Below are positions 1 through 7,563 of a DNA stretch of 34,162 nucleotides, piece after piece. The notes below the pieces were generated by a model that ran no database searches, was not told the DNA's origin, and worked only from the letters and a program-made list of their open reading frames with translations. Source of the stretch: an uncultured bacterium. GTDB lineage: Bacteria; Bacillota; Clostridia; Oscillospirales; Acutalibacteraceae. A program made the position numbers and the translations under genes. Every line of letters begins with the position of its first letter. The first letter of the stretch is position 1. Location of the stretch: positions 1-34,162 of the forward strand of contig CASFDQ010000027.1 of NCBI GenBank assembly GCA_949293385.1. Reading direction: 5' to 3'.

Positions 1-2
1 CA

Positions 3-866
3 ATTAATAGTTACGAGTATACCGACAACGGACTTGTAGAGTTATACAAGCATATTCCGTTGTTTGCAGGAAATAAACTTGTTGCTTATGCCGTAAATGT
101 TGGAGGACAGTTTCATATATCTACTTTTTTGGTCAAACTGATATTTGAAGAAGAGTGTTATGCAAGCAACTATGCTTTTATATATGATTCTGACAGTATT
201 TACTTATACGATGGCTTGAATTTAACGTTTTTAACGAATTCGGTTTCCCTTACCGAAGGCCGCGCAAAATTGAATTCTGTATGGGAATTGAACGAAGAAG
301 ATATTGATATTAACTGTATGACCGAGCAAATACTTCTTGGGTACACGATGCAAAATCAAACGAGGATACCTGTCTACTATAGTTGCAATGTTAGTTATGT
401 ACCGCAGTATGATTATGATATATGCTGGACGGCTTCTGCGGCTTGCATAGTTAATTATAAACAAAACCAGGGTTTGACAGCAGTGCAGGTGGCGCAGGCC
501 TACAAAGGTGCTAATTTTAATGACGGTATTAGTTTTGGTTAAGAAGAGAACGTTTTGGCGCTTTATGGTTTGAGTTATTTTGCCCAATATAGGTTTCCTA
601 GTGAAAATGATATATTGGAAAATATTATGAATCAATATCCGGTTTACGCGACCTGTAGACCCGAAAGAAATGCGGAATCTGATCATGATGTTGTAATATA
701 TGCTATTAACATATCTTCAGGGCGTCTTTATGTTATGGATCCGTGCTTCGGAAGCGCCTCGGTATATTACGATTCCTCCATCGGAAAATATTATTACTAT
801 GCGCCAAATAACGGAGGAAGGCTTAATTTTAAATATGCGGCTCTTCATGAAAGGAGCAATTTATGA
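3..866 (+). pseudogene. Papain-like (C39/C47-type) cysteine peptidase, 5' truncated by window edge and interrupted by TAA
   Basis: The frame is open from base 3, so the gene begins before the window. A single reading frame runs to the TGA at 864-866 but holds a TAA at 540-542. The sequence on both sides belongs to the same protein. The upstream part has the catalytic motif VPQYDYDICWTASAACIVNY, with oxyanion Gln and nucleophile Cys (codon 423-425). The downstream part has the His motif in SDHDVVIYAI (His codon 684-686) and the following MDP, which supplies the third residue. The N-terminal part (LVAYAVNVGG...) resembles a propeptide region. Read as separate ORFs, the pieces would end at 542 and restart near 555, and neither alone carries Cys plus His. 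It may be a pseudogene, a base-call error, or a read-through stop. The stop overlaps the next start (ATGA at 863-866), so the two genes were an operon. Base composition is more AT-rich than the rest of the window. Confidence 0.7.
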
Positions 867-1318
867 TCAAATTAAAAACAATAAAAATAATGCGTATAGT
901 TATTATTGCCGTGCTTTTGGTTTCCGCCGCAGGAATATGGGGTTGCGCAAACGACTCCGGCCCTTTGAGCGGATTTAGCCCCGACAAGGTAGAAAAGGTT
1001 GGTTTTTCGGACGATAACGATACGTTGTATTATGAGTTTCCGAAAGCCGATGCCGAAAGCTTTGTAAACGTAATAACAAATGCTGAGCTTAGCGGTCTCT
1101 TCGATGAAGAATTTATTAGCATAAAGGGCGGAGGACCGATCAAAAACACAAGAGCAGTTATGAAAAACGGAGAATATTACGATTTCAATTGTCTTTCGGT
1201 TAACGGAACCTATCTTCTTATAATTAACGGAGAAATGTACTATTGTGACGAAGAAACAGTAGAAGGCTTCCGAAATATTTTTAATGCCCATAGACAGTAT
1301 GTTTATAAAAGTCCGTAA
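863..1318 (+). CDS. Small putative lipoprotein, function unknown
   Basis: A 151-residue protein whose start overlaps the stop of the upstream peptidase by 4 nt, suggesting translational coupling. The N-terminus is Lys-rich (MIKLKTIKIMR) followed by a hydrophobic segment (IVIIAVLLVSAAG) and GIWGCAND. The Cys at about residue 28 fits a lipobox, although Trp at -2 is unusual, so lipid attachment is likely rather than certain. The mature part is acidic with alternating short beta-type segments and no domain I recognise. Its neighbour suggests a partner, inhibitor or chaperone of the secreted peptidase, but that is inference only. It ends just before a bidirectional terminator. Confidence 0.7.
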   Translation: MIKLKTIKIMRIVIIAVLLVSAAGIWGCANDSGPLSGFSPDKVEKVGFSDDNDTLYYEFPKADAESFVNVITNAELSGLFDEEFISIKGGGPIKNTRAVMKNGEYYDFNCLSVNGTYLLIINGEMYYCDEETVEGFRNIFNAHRQYVYKSP

Positions 1319-1359
1319 TTTGCAAAAGCGGTAGCTGTATTAGAATTTAATATGAAATT

Positions 1360-1400
1360 AAAACACGGCTTTGAAATTTAGGTTTCTAAAGCCGTGTTTT
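1360..1400. terminator. Bidirectional Rho-independent terminator
   Basis: Perfect 13-bp stem AAAACACGGCTTT (1360-1372) and AAAGCCGTGTTTT (1388-1400) around a 15-nt loop. It has A-tracts and T-tracts on both sides, so it serves the plus-strand lipoprotein and the minus-strand transporter, whose stop codon (1399-1401) lies at its edge. Confidence 0.85.
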
Positions 1401-1764
1401 AGTTCGTGTTAGTTCTAAATGCCGATATGACCTGCCATACCCCTGCCGCGATAAGAAGGCCGCCGAATATTTTCCCGACCACCTTTGCGCCGATTATTCC
1501 CGTAAGCCATACCCCTAAAAATGCGCCGACAAGTCCCGACGCGGCAAGGAGTAATACGGTTTTCCATTTTATCTGCTTTTTAAAGGCGTAGATCATAACC
1601 GAAAGAGCGGCTACGGGAATAAAAAAGAGGAGATTTATCCCTTGGGCCTTTAGCTGATCTGTGCCTTTAATAAGGGAAAGATAAATAAGAAGCACCGCGC
1701 CGCCGCCAAGCCCCATCGCTCCGATTATTCCCGAAAGAAGTCCCGCGATAATATCCCATATCAT
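1399..1764 (-). CDS. TauE/SafE (TSUP) family half-transporter, second gene of pair
   Basis: 121-residue membrane protein with about four hydrophobic segments. It starts with the family's glycine-rich motif (GLLSGIIGAMGLGGGAVLLIY), which in full-length TSUP proteins opens each half of an eight-helix carrier. Full-length members are about 250 residues. This protein and its upstream neighbour (1761-2114) each equal one half, and their genes overlap by 4 nt (ATGA), so they probably assemble as a heterodimer. The family exports sulfite, sulfoacetate or related organic anions; the substrate here cannot be told from sequence. Split TSUP genes are seen repeatedly in Clostridia, so this is unlikely to be a decayed gene. 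Confidence 0.85.
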   Translation of the reverse strand: MIWDIIAGLLSGIIGAMGLGGGAVLLIYLSLIKGTDQLKAQGINLLFFIPVAALSVMIYAFKKQIKWKTVLLLAASGLVGAFLGVWLTGIIGAKVVGKIFGGLLIAAGVWQVISAFRTNTN

Positions 1765-2114
1765 TTAAGCATCAGCCTCGCTCCCGCATATATCATAAAT
1801 CCGCCGAAAATTACCCCGAGCCATTTCGGGGATATTTTTTTAAGGAGCTTTGTTCCGATGACCGCGCCGATAAGTCCTCCGGGGATAAAAATAAAACTGT
1901 CCGAAAGGCCGACGCTTCCGCGGATAATATAAAGCACCGCCGAAAATATAGCCAGAGGAAGTATTACCGCAACCGCGTTTCGGTGGGCGTCCTTTTGGTC
2001 CATTCCGAGCTTTTTAAGGGCAGGTACGGCCAGCATACCGCCTCCCGCTCCAAGCATTCCGTTGATAATTCCTATAAAAAATCCTGCCGTTAGGGTCAAT
2101 AATTTCTTTTTCAT
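1761..2114 (-). CDS. TauE/SafE (TSUP) family half-transporter, first gene of pair
   Basis: 117-residue integral membrane protein beginning MKKKLLTLTAGFFIGIINGMLGAG and containing the TSUP motif MLGAGGGMLAVPAL near residues 20-33. Three further hydrophobic stretches follow, including a C-terminal GVIFGGFMIYAGARL. It corresponds to the N-terminal half of a normal TauE/SafE carrier, and the other half is the next gene. No strong Shine-Dalgarno sequence is visible before this ATG, which lies divergent from nfnA. The pair is likely transcribed from the 115-bp gap shared with the nfnAB promoter. Confidence 0.85.
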   Translation of the reverse strand: MKKKLLTLTAGFFIGIINGMLGAGGGMLAVPALKKLGMDQKDAHRNAVAVILPLAIFSAVLYIIRGSVGLSDSFIFIPGGLIGAVIGTKLLKKISPKWLGVIFGGFMIYAGARLMLK

Positions 2115-2167
2115 AGGAATATTTTTTGTTAAATTGTCCCTAAATATACTAAAATGGCGAAATTCTG

Positions 2168-2196
2168 TTGAAAGCAGATAAAATTTATGTTAAAAT
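2168..2196 (+). promoter_or_regulatory. Sigma-A-type promoter of nfnAB
   Basis: TTGAAA (2168-2173), a 17-nt spacer, and TAAAAT (2191-2196), placed about 34 nt before the nfnA start. An AAAAGGAG ribosome-binding site lies at 2211-2218. Both hexamers are close to consensus and spacing is ideal. Assigned by inspection only. Confidence 0.6.
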
Positions 2197-2229
2197 ATTT
2201 TTTAATCCATAAAAGGAGCTTCTTTTAAG

Positions 2230-3069
2230 ATGTATAAAATAGTAAACAAAAAGGTTTTAAATCCTACCGTCGTTATGATGGATATCGAGGCCCCCTTCGT
2301 CGCCAAAAAGGCGCAGGCAGGTCAGTTCATCATCCTCCGCGTAGACGAAGAAGGGGAGAGGATACCCCTTACCGTTGCGGGCTACGACAGGGAGAAAGGA
2401 ACCGTTAAAATAATTTTTCAGGTGGTTGGAGCTACGACCCTTTCCTTAAGCCAAAAAGAGGAAGGAGAGTATATCTCCGATTTTGCGGGCCCCTTGGGTC
2501 GGGCTACCGAAACCGAAGGCCTTAAAAAGGTCGCCGTAATCGGCGGCGGCGTAGGCTGTGCCATAGCTTTGCCCGTTGCACAAAAGCTTTTTGAGCAGGG
2601 CTGTGAGGTTCATTCGGTCGTAGGATTTCGAAATAAAGACCTCCTTATTTTGGAGGAGGAGTTTTCGGCGGTATCGGATAGATTTATCGTTATGACCGAC
2701 GACGGAAGCGCAGGCAAAAAGGGCCTTGTGACCGAGGCTATAAAGGAGCTTATCGAGTCGGGGGAGAAATACGATGAAATTATCGCCATCGGCCCCCTTG
2801 TTATGATGAAATTCGTCGTCGCTGCCGTTAAGCCCTACGGTATACCCGTAACCGTTTCTATGAATCCGATCATGATCGACGGAACGGGAATGTGCGGCGG
2901 TTGCCGTCTGACGGTAGGCGGTAAGGTTAAATTTGCCTGTGTTGACGGCCCCGATTTTAACGGCTACGAGGTCGATTTCGACGAGGCTATGGAGCGCTCG
3001 ACAATGTATAAGGATTTTGAGCAGCACCGCTATACCGATACCTGCAATCTTTTTAAGGGGATAGAATAA
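2230..3069 (+). CDS. nfnA: NfnA-type ferredoxin-NADP+ reductase subunit alpha (sulfide dehydrogenase/PyrK-like)
   Basis: 279 residues, the usual size. An N-terminal FAD-binding beta-barrel (about 1-95, with ERIPLTVAGYD for flavin contact) is followed by an NAD-binding fold (about 98-215, KKVAVIGGGVGCAIA). The C-terminal [2Fe-2S] motif is DGTGMCGGCRLTVGG...FACVDGPDF, with C222, C225, C237 and the nearby D217. The family pairs with NfnB to form NADH-dependent reduced ferredoxin:NADP+ oxidoreductase. That enzyme couples ferredoxin and NADH oxidation to NADP+ reduction by flavin-based bifurcation in the cytoplasm. The next gene is exactly that partner, 1 nt downstream, which makes NfnA more likely than PyrK or a sulfide dehydrogenase. 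The SD spacing of 11 nt is slightly long. Confidence 0.88.
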   Translation: MYKIVNKKVLNPTVVMMDIEAPFVAKKAQAGQFIILRVDEEGERIPLTVAGYDREKGTVKIIFQVVGATTLSLSQKEEGEYISDFAGPLGRATETEGLKKVAVIGGGVGCAIALPVAQKLFEQGCEVHSVVGFRNKDLLILEEEFSAVSDRFIVMTDDGSAGKKGLVTEAIKELIESGEKYDEIIAIGPLVMMKFVVAAVKPYGIPVTVSMNPIMIDGTGMCGGCRLTVGGKVKFACVDGPDFNGYEVDFDEAMERSTMYKDFEQHRYTDTCNLFKGIE

Positions 3070-3070
3070 A

Positions 3071-4486
3071 ATGGCAAATATGAGCCTAAGTAAAAACCCT
3101 ATGCCGACTCAGGACGCGGCAATACGCGCCAAAAACTTTTCGGAGGTCGCCCTCGGCTACTCTGAGGAAGCAGCTTTAGACGAGGCCGCAAGGTGTCTGA
3201 GCTGTAAAAATATGCCCTGCGTTACGGGTTGCCCCGTAAATATTCATATTCCCGCCTTTATCGAAAAGGTAAAAGAGGGCGAGTTTGAGGAAGCCTATAA
3301 AATTATAATCGAAGCCTCCTCCCTTCCCGCCGTCTGCGGACGCGTCTGCCCTCAGGAAAGTCAGTGCGAATCAAAATGCGTAAGAGGAATAAAGGGAGAG
3401 CCGGTGGGAATAGGTCGACTTGAACGTTTCGTTGCCGACTGGCATAATGAGCATTTTTCGGGCGAGGTAGTAAGGCCGCATTCTAACGGCAAAAAGGTTG
3501 CCGTAGTAGGCTCGGGCCCCGCAGGACTTACCTGCGCAGGAGACCTTGCAAAAAAAGGCTATGACGTGACCGTTTTTGAAGCCCTTCATCTTGCAGGCGG
3601 AGTGCTGGTCTACGGAATTCCCGAATTCCGCCTTCCTAAGGCTATCGTTAAAAAAGAGGTCGAGACCCTGAAAGCTCTCGGCGTTAAAATAGAGACGAAT
3701 ATGATAATCGGTAAGACCCTGAGCGTCGACGAGCTTTTCGAAATGGGCTATGAAGCGGTATTTATCGGTTCGGGCGCAGGACTTCCCCGATTTATGGGAA
3801 TTGAGGGCGAAAGCCTTAAGGGAGTCTATTCGGCCAACGAGTTTTTGACCCGCAGTAACCTTATGAAGGCCTATAGAGAGGACAGCTCGACCCCCGTTAT
3901 GAAGGCTAAAAGGGTTGCCGTCGTAGGAGGCGGAAACGTTGCTATGGACGCCGCAAGAACCGCCCTTCGCCTCGGAGCCGAGAAGGTTTATATCGTCTAC
4001 CGCCGATCTTTAAGCGAGCTTCCCGCCCGTAAGGAAGAGGTCGAGCACGCAATGGAGGAAGGGGTAGAGTTTATGCTGCTGAGCAACCCCTTAAGAATTC
4101 TCGGTTATCATAATCCCGACGATGAGCGCGACCCCAAAAACGGCTTCGTTACGGGAATGGAGTGTGTAAAAATGGAGCTTGGCGAGCCTGACAGTACGGG
4201 CAGAAGAAGCCCCGTCGAGATCGAGGGAAGCGAATTTACTCTGGACGTCGACGCTGTAATAATGTCTATCGGAACCTCACCCAACCCCCTTATAAAATCG
4301 ACCACCGAAGGACTTGACGTTAACAAAAGGGGTGGGATCGTGGTTGACGAGGCTACCGGACTTACCTCCCGCGACGGTGTTTTTGCAGGCGGTGACGCCG
4401 TAACCGGTGCCGCAACCGTTATCCTCGCAATGGGCGCAGGAAAAACCGCCGCCAAAGCCATCGACGAGTATATAACGAAAAAATAG
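3071..4486 (+). CDS. nfnB: NfnB / homotetrameric glutamate synthase-type (NADPH) subunit
   Basis: 471 residues, the standard length. The N-terminal domain holds two Cys clusters for [4Fe-4S] centres: C42, C45, C50, C54 (CLSCKNMPCVTGCP) and C89, C93, C99, C103 (CGRVCPQESQCESKC). A FAD dinucleotide-binding fold follows (KKVAVVGSGPAGLTCAGDLA), then an NADPH fold (RVAVVGGGNVAMDAARTALR) and a C-terminal FAD motif (GVFAGGDAVTGAATVILAMG). Such proteins are often annotated as the small subunit of glutamate synthase. With an adjacent nfnA and no large gltB-type subunit in view, the better call is the NfnB half of the bifurcating transhydrogenase. The pair was probably acquired or kept as a two-gene operon, and the block after it is non-coding. 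Confidence 0.88.
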   Translation: MANMSLSKNPMPTQDAAIRAKNFSEVALGYSEEAALDEAARCLSCKNMPCVTGCPVNIHIPAFIEKVKEGEFEEAYKIIIEASSLPAVCGRVCPQESQCESKCVRGIKGEPVGIGRLERFVADWHNEHFSGEVVRPHSNGKKVAVVGSGPAGLTCAGDLAKKGYDVTVFEALHLAGGVLVYGIPEFRLPKAIVKKEVETLKALGVKIETNMIIGKTLSVDELFEMGYEAVFIGSGAGLPRFMGIEGESLKGVYSANEFLTRSNLMKAYREDSSTPVMKAKRVAVVGGGNVAMDAARTALRLGAEKVYIVYRRSLSELPARKEEVEHAMEEGVEFMLLSNPLRILGYHNPDDERDPKNGFVTGMECVKMELGEPDSTGRRSPVEIEGSEFTLDVDAVIMSIGTSPNPLIKSTTEGLDVNKRGGIVVDEATGLTSRDGVFAGGDAVTGAATVILAMGAGKTAAKAIDEYITKK

Positions 4487-4513
4487 GGACAAGGGCCTGC
4501 GACCGAAGGTCGC

Positions 4514-4550
4514 AGTGGACAGTGGACAGTGGACCGTGGACAGTGGTCAG
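4514..4550. repeat. Tandem AGTGGACAGTGG-type repeat
   Basis: Runs of a 7-nt unit (AGTGGAC, with variants CGTGGAC and AGTGGTC). The same pattern recurs at 16060-16084, 25808-25835 and 34073-34135, always in gaps just after genes, so it is a dispersed family. Confidence 0.75.
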
Positions 4551-4733
4551 ACGGATACCGAAGCAATTTAGGGACGAGGGGCTGCGCAGGGGCAAAACTG
4601 CGTTTTGCAGGGGTGCTACGCACAGAAAAAGAGTAAAACGCCCTTTGAGTAGCGCGACCCGCGAGTAAACAGAGTAACGGACACCGAAACCGTAAATATA
4701 TACGGCTACGATAAAATGAGGCAATAACCCGAC

Positions 4734-4832
4734 GGGTCATCCTGAGCGTAGTCGAAATTTTGCGACAATGAGATTCCGTCACCTACGGTGCCGCGCTACG
4801 CGTTCGACAGGCTCAGAATGACCCATTGTCGC
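4734..4832 (+). repeat. Dispersed ~98-nt inverted-repeat element, copy A
   Basis: Ends form an imperfect inverted repeat (GGGTCATCCTGAGCGTAGTC at 4734 and the TTCGACAGGCTCAGAATGAC arm from 4803). The interior carries GATTCCGTCACCTACGGTGC. A second copy lies at 25887-25984 in the opposite orientation and is nearly identical along its whole length. It has no coding capacity, so it is a REP/MITE-like intergenic repeat. Confidence 0.8.
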
Positions 4833-5071
4833 TTGCATAGCCGCAGGCGGGATCTCGTCGGCGCGGAAAAAAAGAAAACTTAAAATTGAAAGTTGAAAAT
4901 TAAAAACGGATACCGAAATCCTACGGTCGGGCTTTCACGCTTGGTTTTTCGCAAAATCAAATTCGCGTATGGGGGCGGCAGCCTGCTGCATGGATACCGA
5001 AACCGTAAATATATACGGCGGCAGGGGCCTTAGTCCCGCCGAGCGGAATTTAATATTTTATAAAAGAAATA

Positions 5072-5102
5072 CGGCTGCGATCAAATCGTAGCCGCAAGTT
5101 TT
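5072..5102 (+). terminator. CGGCTGCGAT/ATCGTAGCCG hairpin with T-tract
   Basis: Ten-bp stem with one wobble (CGGCTGCGAT 5072-5081, ATCGTAGCCG 5085-5094), a 3-nt loop, then CAAGTTTTT. Related hairpins occur at 16163-16197 and 26026-26077. Works on paper as a terminator, though no gene lies directly upstream. Confidence 0.55.
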
Positions 5103-5167
5103 TATTTAAGAGCGTATGTCATCCCGTTTAGATTTGTGGAGTAGGTTTCCCTCATCCACCACTACGG

Positions 5168-5207
5168 AAAAGTTTCGTTTGCGACTAACGTAGCAAACGA
5201 AACTTTT
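5168..5207. terminator. Strong hairpin, likely terminator left of the CRISPR array
   Basis: Perfect 15-bp stem AAAAGTTTCGTTTGC (5168-5182) / GCAAACGAAACTTTT (5193-5207) with a 10-nt loop and T or A runs on both sides. It could end minus-strand crRNA precursor transcription about 100 nt past the last repeat, or plus-strand transcripts. Confidence 0.6.
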
Positions 5208-5306
5208 TCATCGGCCGCCCGCTTTTTTATGTAAAAAAGTTACGGCAACCCCCGCCGCCGCGCTTAAATAAAACACCCCCTCGGCACCTTTTTTATGCCG
5301 AAAGGG

Positions 5307-6464
5307 TATTTAGTTCCCTATAGATTTACACTACTCTCAAACCAAGGTTGACTTCTGTCATTACAATGCCGTGTTTTAGTTCCCTATAGATTTACACTAC
5401 TCTCAAACTATGTTCTCCACTTAATCACCGCCTTATTGTTTTAGTTCCCTATAGATTTACACTACTCTCAAACATCAAGCAAAAACTTTATAACTTGTTT
5501 ATCGTTTTAGTTCCCTATAGATTTACACTACTCTCAAACACTATCAATTCTATCGAATATGCTGAGAAGGTTTTAGTTCCCTATAGATTTACACTACTCT
5601 CAAACCTTGAACCTGTACCGCAGTACCACCGCCGTAGTTTTAGTTCCCTATAGATTTACACTACTCTCAAACTCAATATATTCCATAAATCAACACCCCT
5701 TTGTTTTAGTTCCCTATAGATTTACACTACTCTCAAACGGAAACTGGGGAAAAGCGTGGGAAGGCCTTGTTTTAGTTCCCTATAGATTTACACTACTCTC
5801 AAACAACTGCATCAACAATGAAATCAAGACCACTGTTTTAGTTCCCTATAGATTTACACTACTCTCAAACGCTCGTTGGCTTGCTATTCAAGATGAATTT
5901 GTTTTAGTTCCCTATAGATTTACACTACTCTCAAACCAGAACATTGGTGGGTGGGAGCGAGGAAAGGTTTTAGTTCCCTATAGATTTACACTACTCTCAA
6001 ACGGAATGACCTTATATCCCATACTTTGCCATAGTTTTAGTTCCCTATAGATTTACACTACTCTCAAACAAGACGTTTGTGTATAGATGTTTCAAAGTTG
6101 TTTTAGTTCCCTATAGATTTACACTACTCTCAAACACTGTTGTCAAGACATTTCTGAGAATTATTGTTTTAGTTCCCTATAGATTTACACTACTCTCAAA
6201 CAGAGAATTATAAAAATTGAATGACGATTTTGTTTTAGTTCCCTATAGATTTACACTACTCTCAAACTCAGCCGTTGACCGTGGAGTGCTTGAAAAGTTT
6301 TAGTTCCCTATAGATTTACACTACTCTCAAACCCAATAGTGCCTTTAATTGAGTTCATTCCTGTTTTAGTTCCCTATAGATTTACACTACTCTCAAACAT
6401 ATAATCTGCCTCATCTCGCACAAGGCGCGTTTTAGTTCCCTATAGATTTACACTACTCTCAAAC
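5307..6464 (-). CRISPR. Type II-A CRISPR array, 18 repeats and 17 spacers, transcribed on the minus strand
   Basis: Repeats are 36 nt. In plus-strand sense they start GTTTTAGTTCCCTATAG and end ACACTACTCTCAAAC. In the transcribed (minus) sense they start GTTTGAGAGTAGTGTAAATC. Repeat starts: 5307, 5373, 5438, 5504, 5570, 5637, 5703, 5769, 5835, 5901, 5967, 6034, 6100, 6166, 6232, 6297, 6363, 6429. Spacers are 29-31 nt, mostly 30, and all differ. All repeats are identical except the leftmost, whose first two bases differ (TA for GT), the usual decay of the leader-distal end. Direction rests on three points: that decayed end, the leader promoter on the right, and pairing of the minus-sense repeat with the tracrRNA anti-repeat. 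No spacer has an obvious match inside this window. Confidence 0.97.
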
Positions 6465-6571
6465 CCCAAATTTAAACCATCCGTTTAAAATGCGGCTTAC
6501 GAGGCCGCTGAGGTTTTGAGGATTCTATAAGCAACTATATTTATTATAAAGGTGAACCGCAAAAAAATCAA
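6465..6571 (-). promoter_or_regulatory. CRISPR leader with crRNA promoter
   Basis: 107 nt between the csn2 stop and the first repeat. On the minus strand there is TTGATT (6571-6566), a 17-nt spacer and a perfect TATAAT (6548-6543), predicting a start near 6536, about 70 nt before the first repeat. The leader includes a GC-rich inverted segment (GCGGCTTACGAGGCCGC, 6492-6508) and ends AAATTTGGG against the repeat. New spacers should enter here. The -35 hexamer abuts the csn2 stop codon directly. Confidence 0.75.
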
Positions 6572-7246
6572 CTATATTTCGCAAAGATCACGGTCTATGA
6601 TCAAACGGTCTTCATATTTAATAAGATCATAAGCGCAGGATTCGAGCATTAAAACTTTATAATCGTGGCTTACAACGGTAGCCAAAAATTTGGAGATCGT
6701 TTCATCGGAGAAAAAACTTCGCATATTTACCGTAACAAATAGCTTGTCTCGGTCGAATTCGCGGACGAGTTCCATATAGTCAACTATCTTTTCTGCCGCT
6801 CCGATCTCGCCAACGTAATCGTCGTTTATCCGAATTCCGGCAGATTTTAATATTGAAGATACCGAAACGTTGGACGGGGAAATATCACAGGAAAGATCGA
6901 AAGCCCAATCGTTTATGCTGTTTTCGACGTAAGCAAGCAGTTGTTGGGTCTCGACGAATTTTTCGGGGGAGCTTGCGCTATGCTCCAAAGCAGCGCAGAT
7001 CTTAGAAAGGAGGGACTTTTTATTTATATCGAAGCAAATGAAATCTGTAATAAGCTCCGCGTGTTTAGTCATATCGACGACTTTGTTCCCAAGCGACAGA
7101 ACGACCTTTGTGTGAACTCCGTCGATTGCCAGATGAATATCCTGCAAAAAAGTTCTGAAAAGGCCTTGATTTTCGATTATCAAGGTGGGAACGGTCGATT
7201 CGTTCCATGAGAAAACCTTATTTATTTGTGGGTGTGCAAACTTCAT
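6572..7246 (-). CDS. csn2: CRISPR-associated protein Csn2
   Basis: 224 residues, the size of the short Csn2 class (Streptococcus pyogenes about 220). It begins MKFAHPQINKVFSWNESTVP, and TLIIENQGLFRTFLQDI is the characteristic N-terminal motif of the family. Csn2 forms a tetrameric ring that slides on double-stranded DNA ends and works with Cas1-Cas2 and Cas9 in spacer acquisition; it is the defining gene of subtype II-A. The start overlaps the cas2 stop by 4 nt (ATGA), and the stop is followed at once by the leader promoter. Confidence 0.93.
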   Translation of the reverse strand: MKFAHPQINKVFSWNESTVPTLIIENQGLFRTFLQDIHLAIDGVHTKVVLSLGNKVVDMTKHAELITDFICFDINKKSLLSKICAALEHSASSPEKFVETQQLLAYVENSINDWAFDLSCDISPSNVSVSSILKSAGIRINDDYVGEIGAAEKIVDYMELVREFDRDKLFVTVNMRSFFSDETISKFLATVVSHDYKVLMLESCAYDLIKYEDRLIIDRDLCEI

Positions 7247-7563
7247 AATATGATCAGCCTTTCGTCGCTTTCGATAAGCTCACTATGGTATTCTCCCACA
7301 AGATATTCCATTTTCGCGAACTGCTTTTCGGTGACCGAAAGCATTTGAACGGTGCCATCGGGAGGGCGGTGTTTTCGGATTATGTCCATAGCAAGTCTTT
7401 CGGCAGAAGGGGTTATAAACATACGGCAATATACCGATTCCTGTAGCATTATAAAGCCGTTTTTAATAAGCGCTTTGCGAAAACGGGAATAGTTTCGTCG
7501 GTCTTCAGCGGTAGCGGTCGGAAGGTCAAAGAAAACAAGAAGCCTCATAAATCTGTAACTCAT
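7243..7563 (-). CDS. cas2: CRISPR-associated endoribonuclease-fold protein Cas2
   Basis: 106 residues. It opens MSYRFMRLLVFFDLPT with the conserved Asp (D13) after the first beta strand, followed by the ferredoxin-fold pattern (RRNYSRFRKALIKNGFIMLQESVYCRMF) typical of type II Cas2. In the adaptation complex a Cas2 dimer bridges two Cas1 dimers and sets spacer length; nuclease activity is not needed for that. Overlaps of 4 nt join it to cas1 upstream and csn2 downstream. Confidence 0.95.
   Translation of the reverse strand: MSYRFMRLLVFFDLPTATAEDRRNYSRFRKALIKNGFIMLQESVYCRMFITPSAERLAMDIIRKHRPPDGTVQMLSVTEKQFAKMEYLVGEYHSELIESDERLIIL

Larger units (their letters stand above)
4487..5306. other. Repeat-rich non-coding interval between nfnB and the CRISPR array
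   Basis: About 820 bp without a credible gene; open frames here read through repeats. In order it holds: an 8-bp hairpin CTGCGACC/GGTCGCAG (4498-4516); a tandem of AGTGGAC-type units (4514-4550); several copies of a GGATACCGAA motif (4552, 4679, 4907, 4991), two of them followed by CCGTAAATATATACGG; a ~98-nt dispersed inverted repeat (4734-4832); an A-rich tract (4866-4906); a hairpin with CGGCTGCGAT/ATCGTAGCCG (5072-5094); and a strong hairpin (5168-5207). All look like dispersed intergenic elements rather than genes. Confidence 0.75.

Noticed and set aside
3071..4486. Glutamate synthase small subunit involved in nitrogen assimilation
   Set aside because: No large subunit is present and nfnA is directly upstream, so NfnB is the better reading.
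4108..4782. 224-residue minus-strand ORF over the end of nfnB
   Set aside because: Overlaps the nfnB coding sequence and dispersed repeats; low-complexity Ser/Pro-rich product.
5607..6050. 147-residue ORF made of VLVPYRFTLLSN repeats
   Set aside because: It is the CRISPR repeat-spacer array read as protein; the 66-nt period is a multiple of three, so the frame stays open.
5307..6464. Plus-strand transcription of the array because the repeat starts GTTTTAG like S. pyogenes
   Set aside because: The tracrRNA anti-repeat pairs with the minus-sense repeat, the decayed repeat is at the left, and the leader promoter points left.
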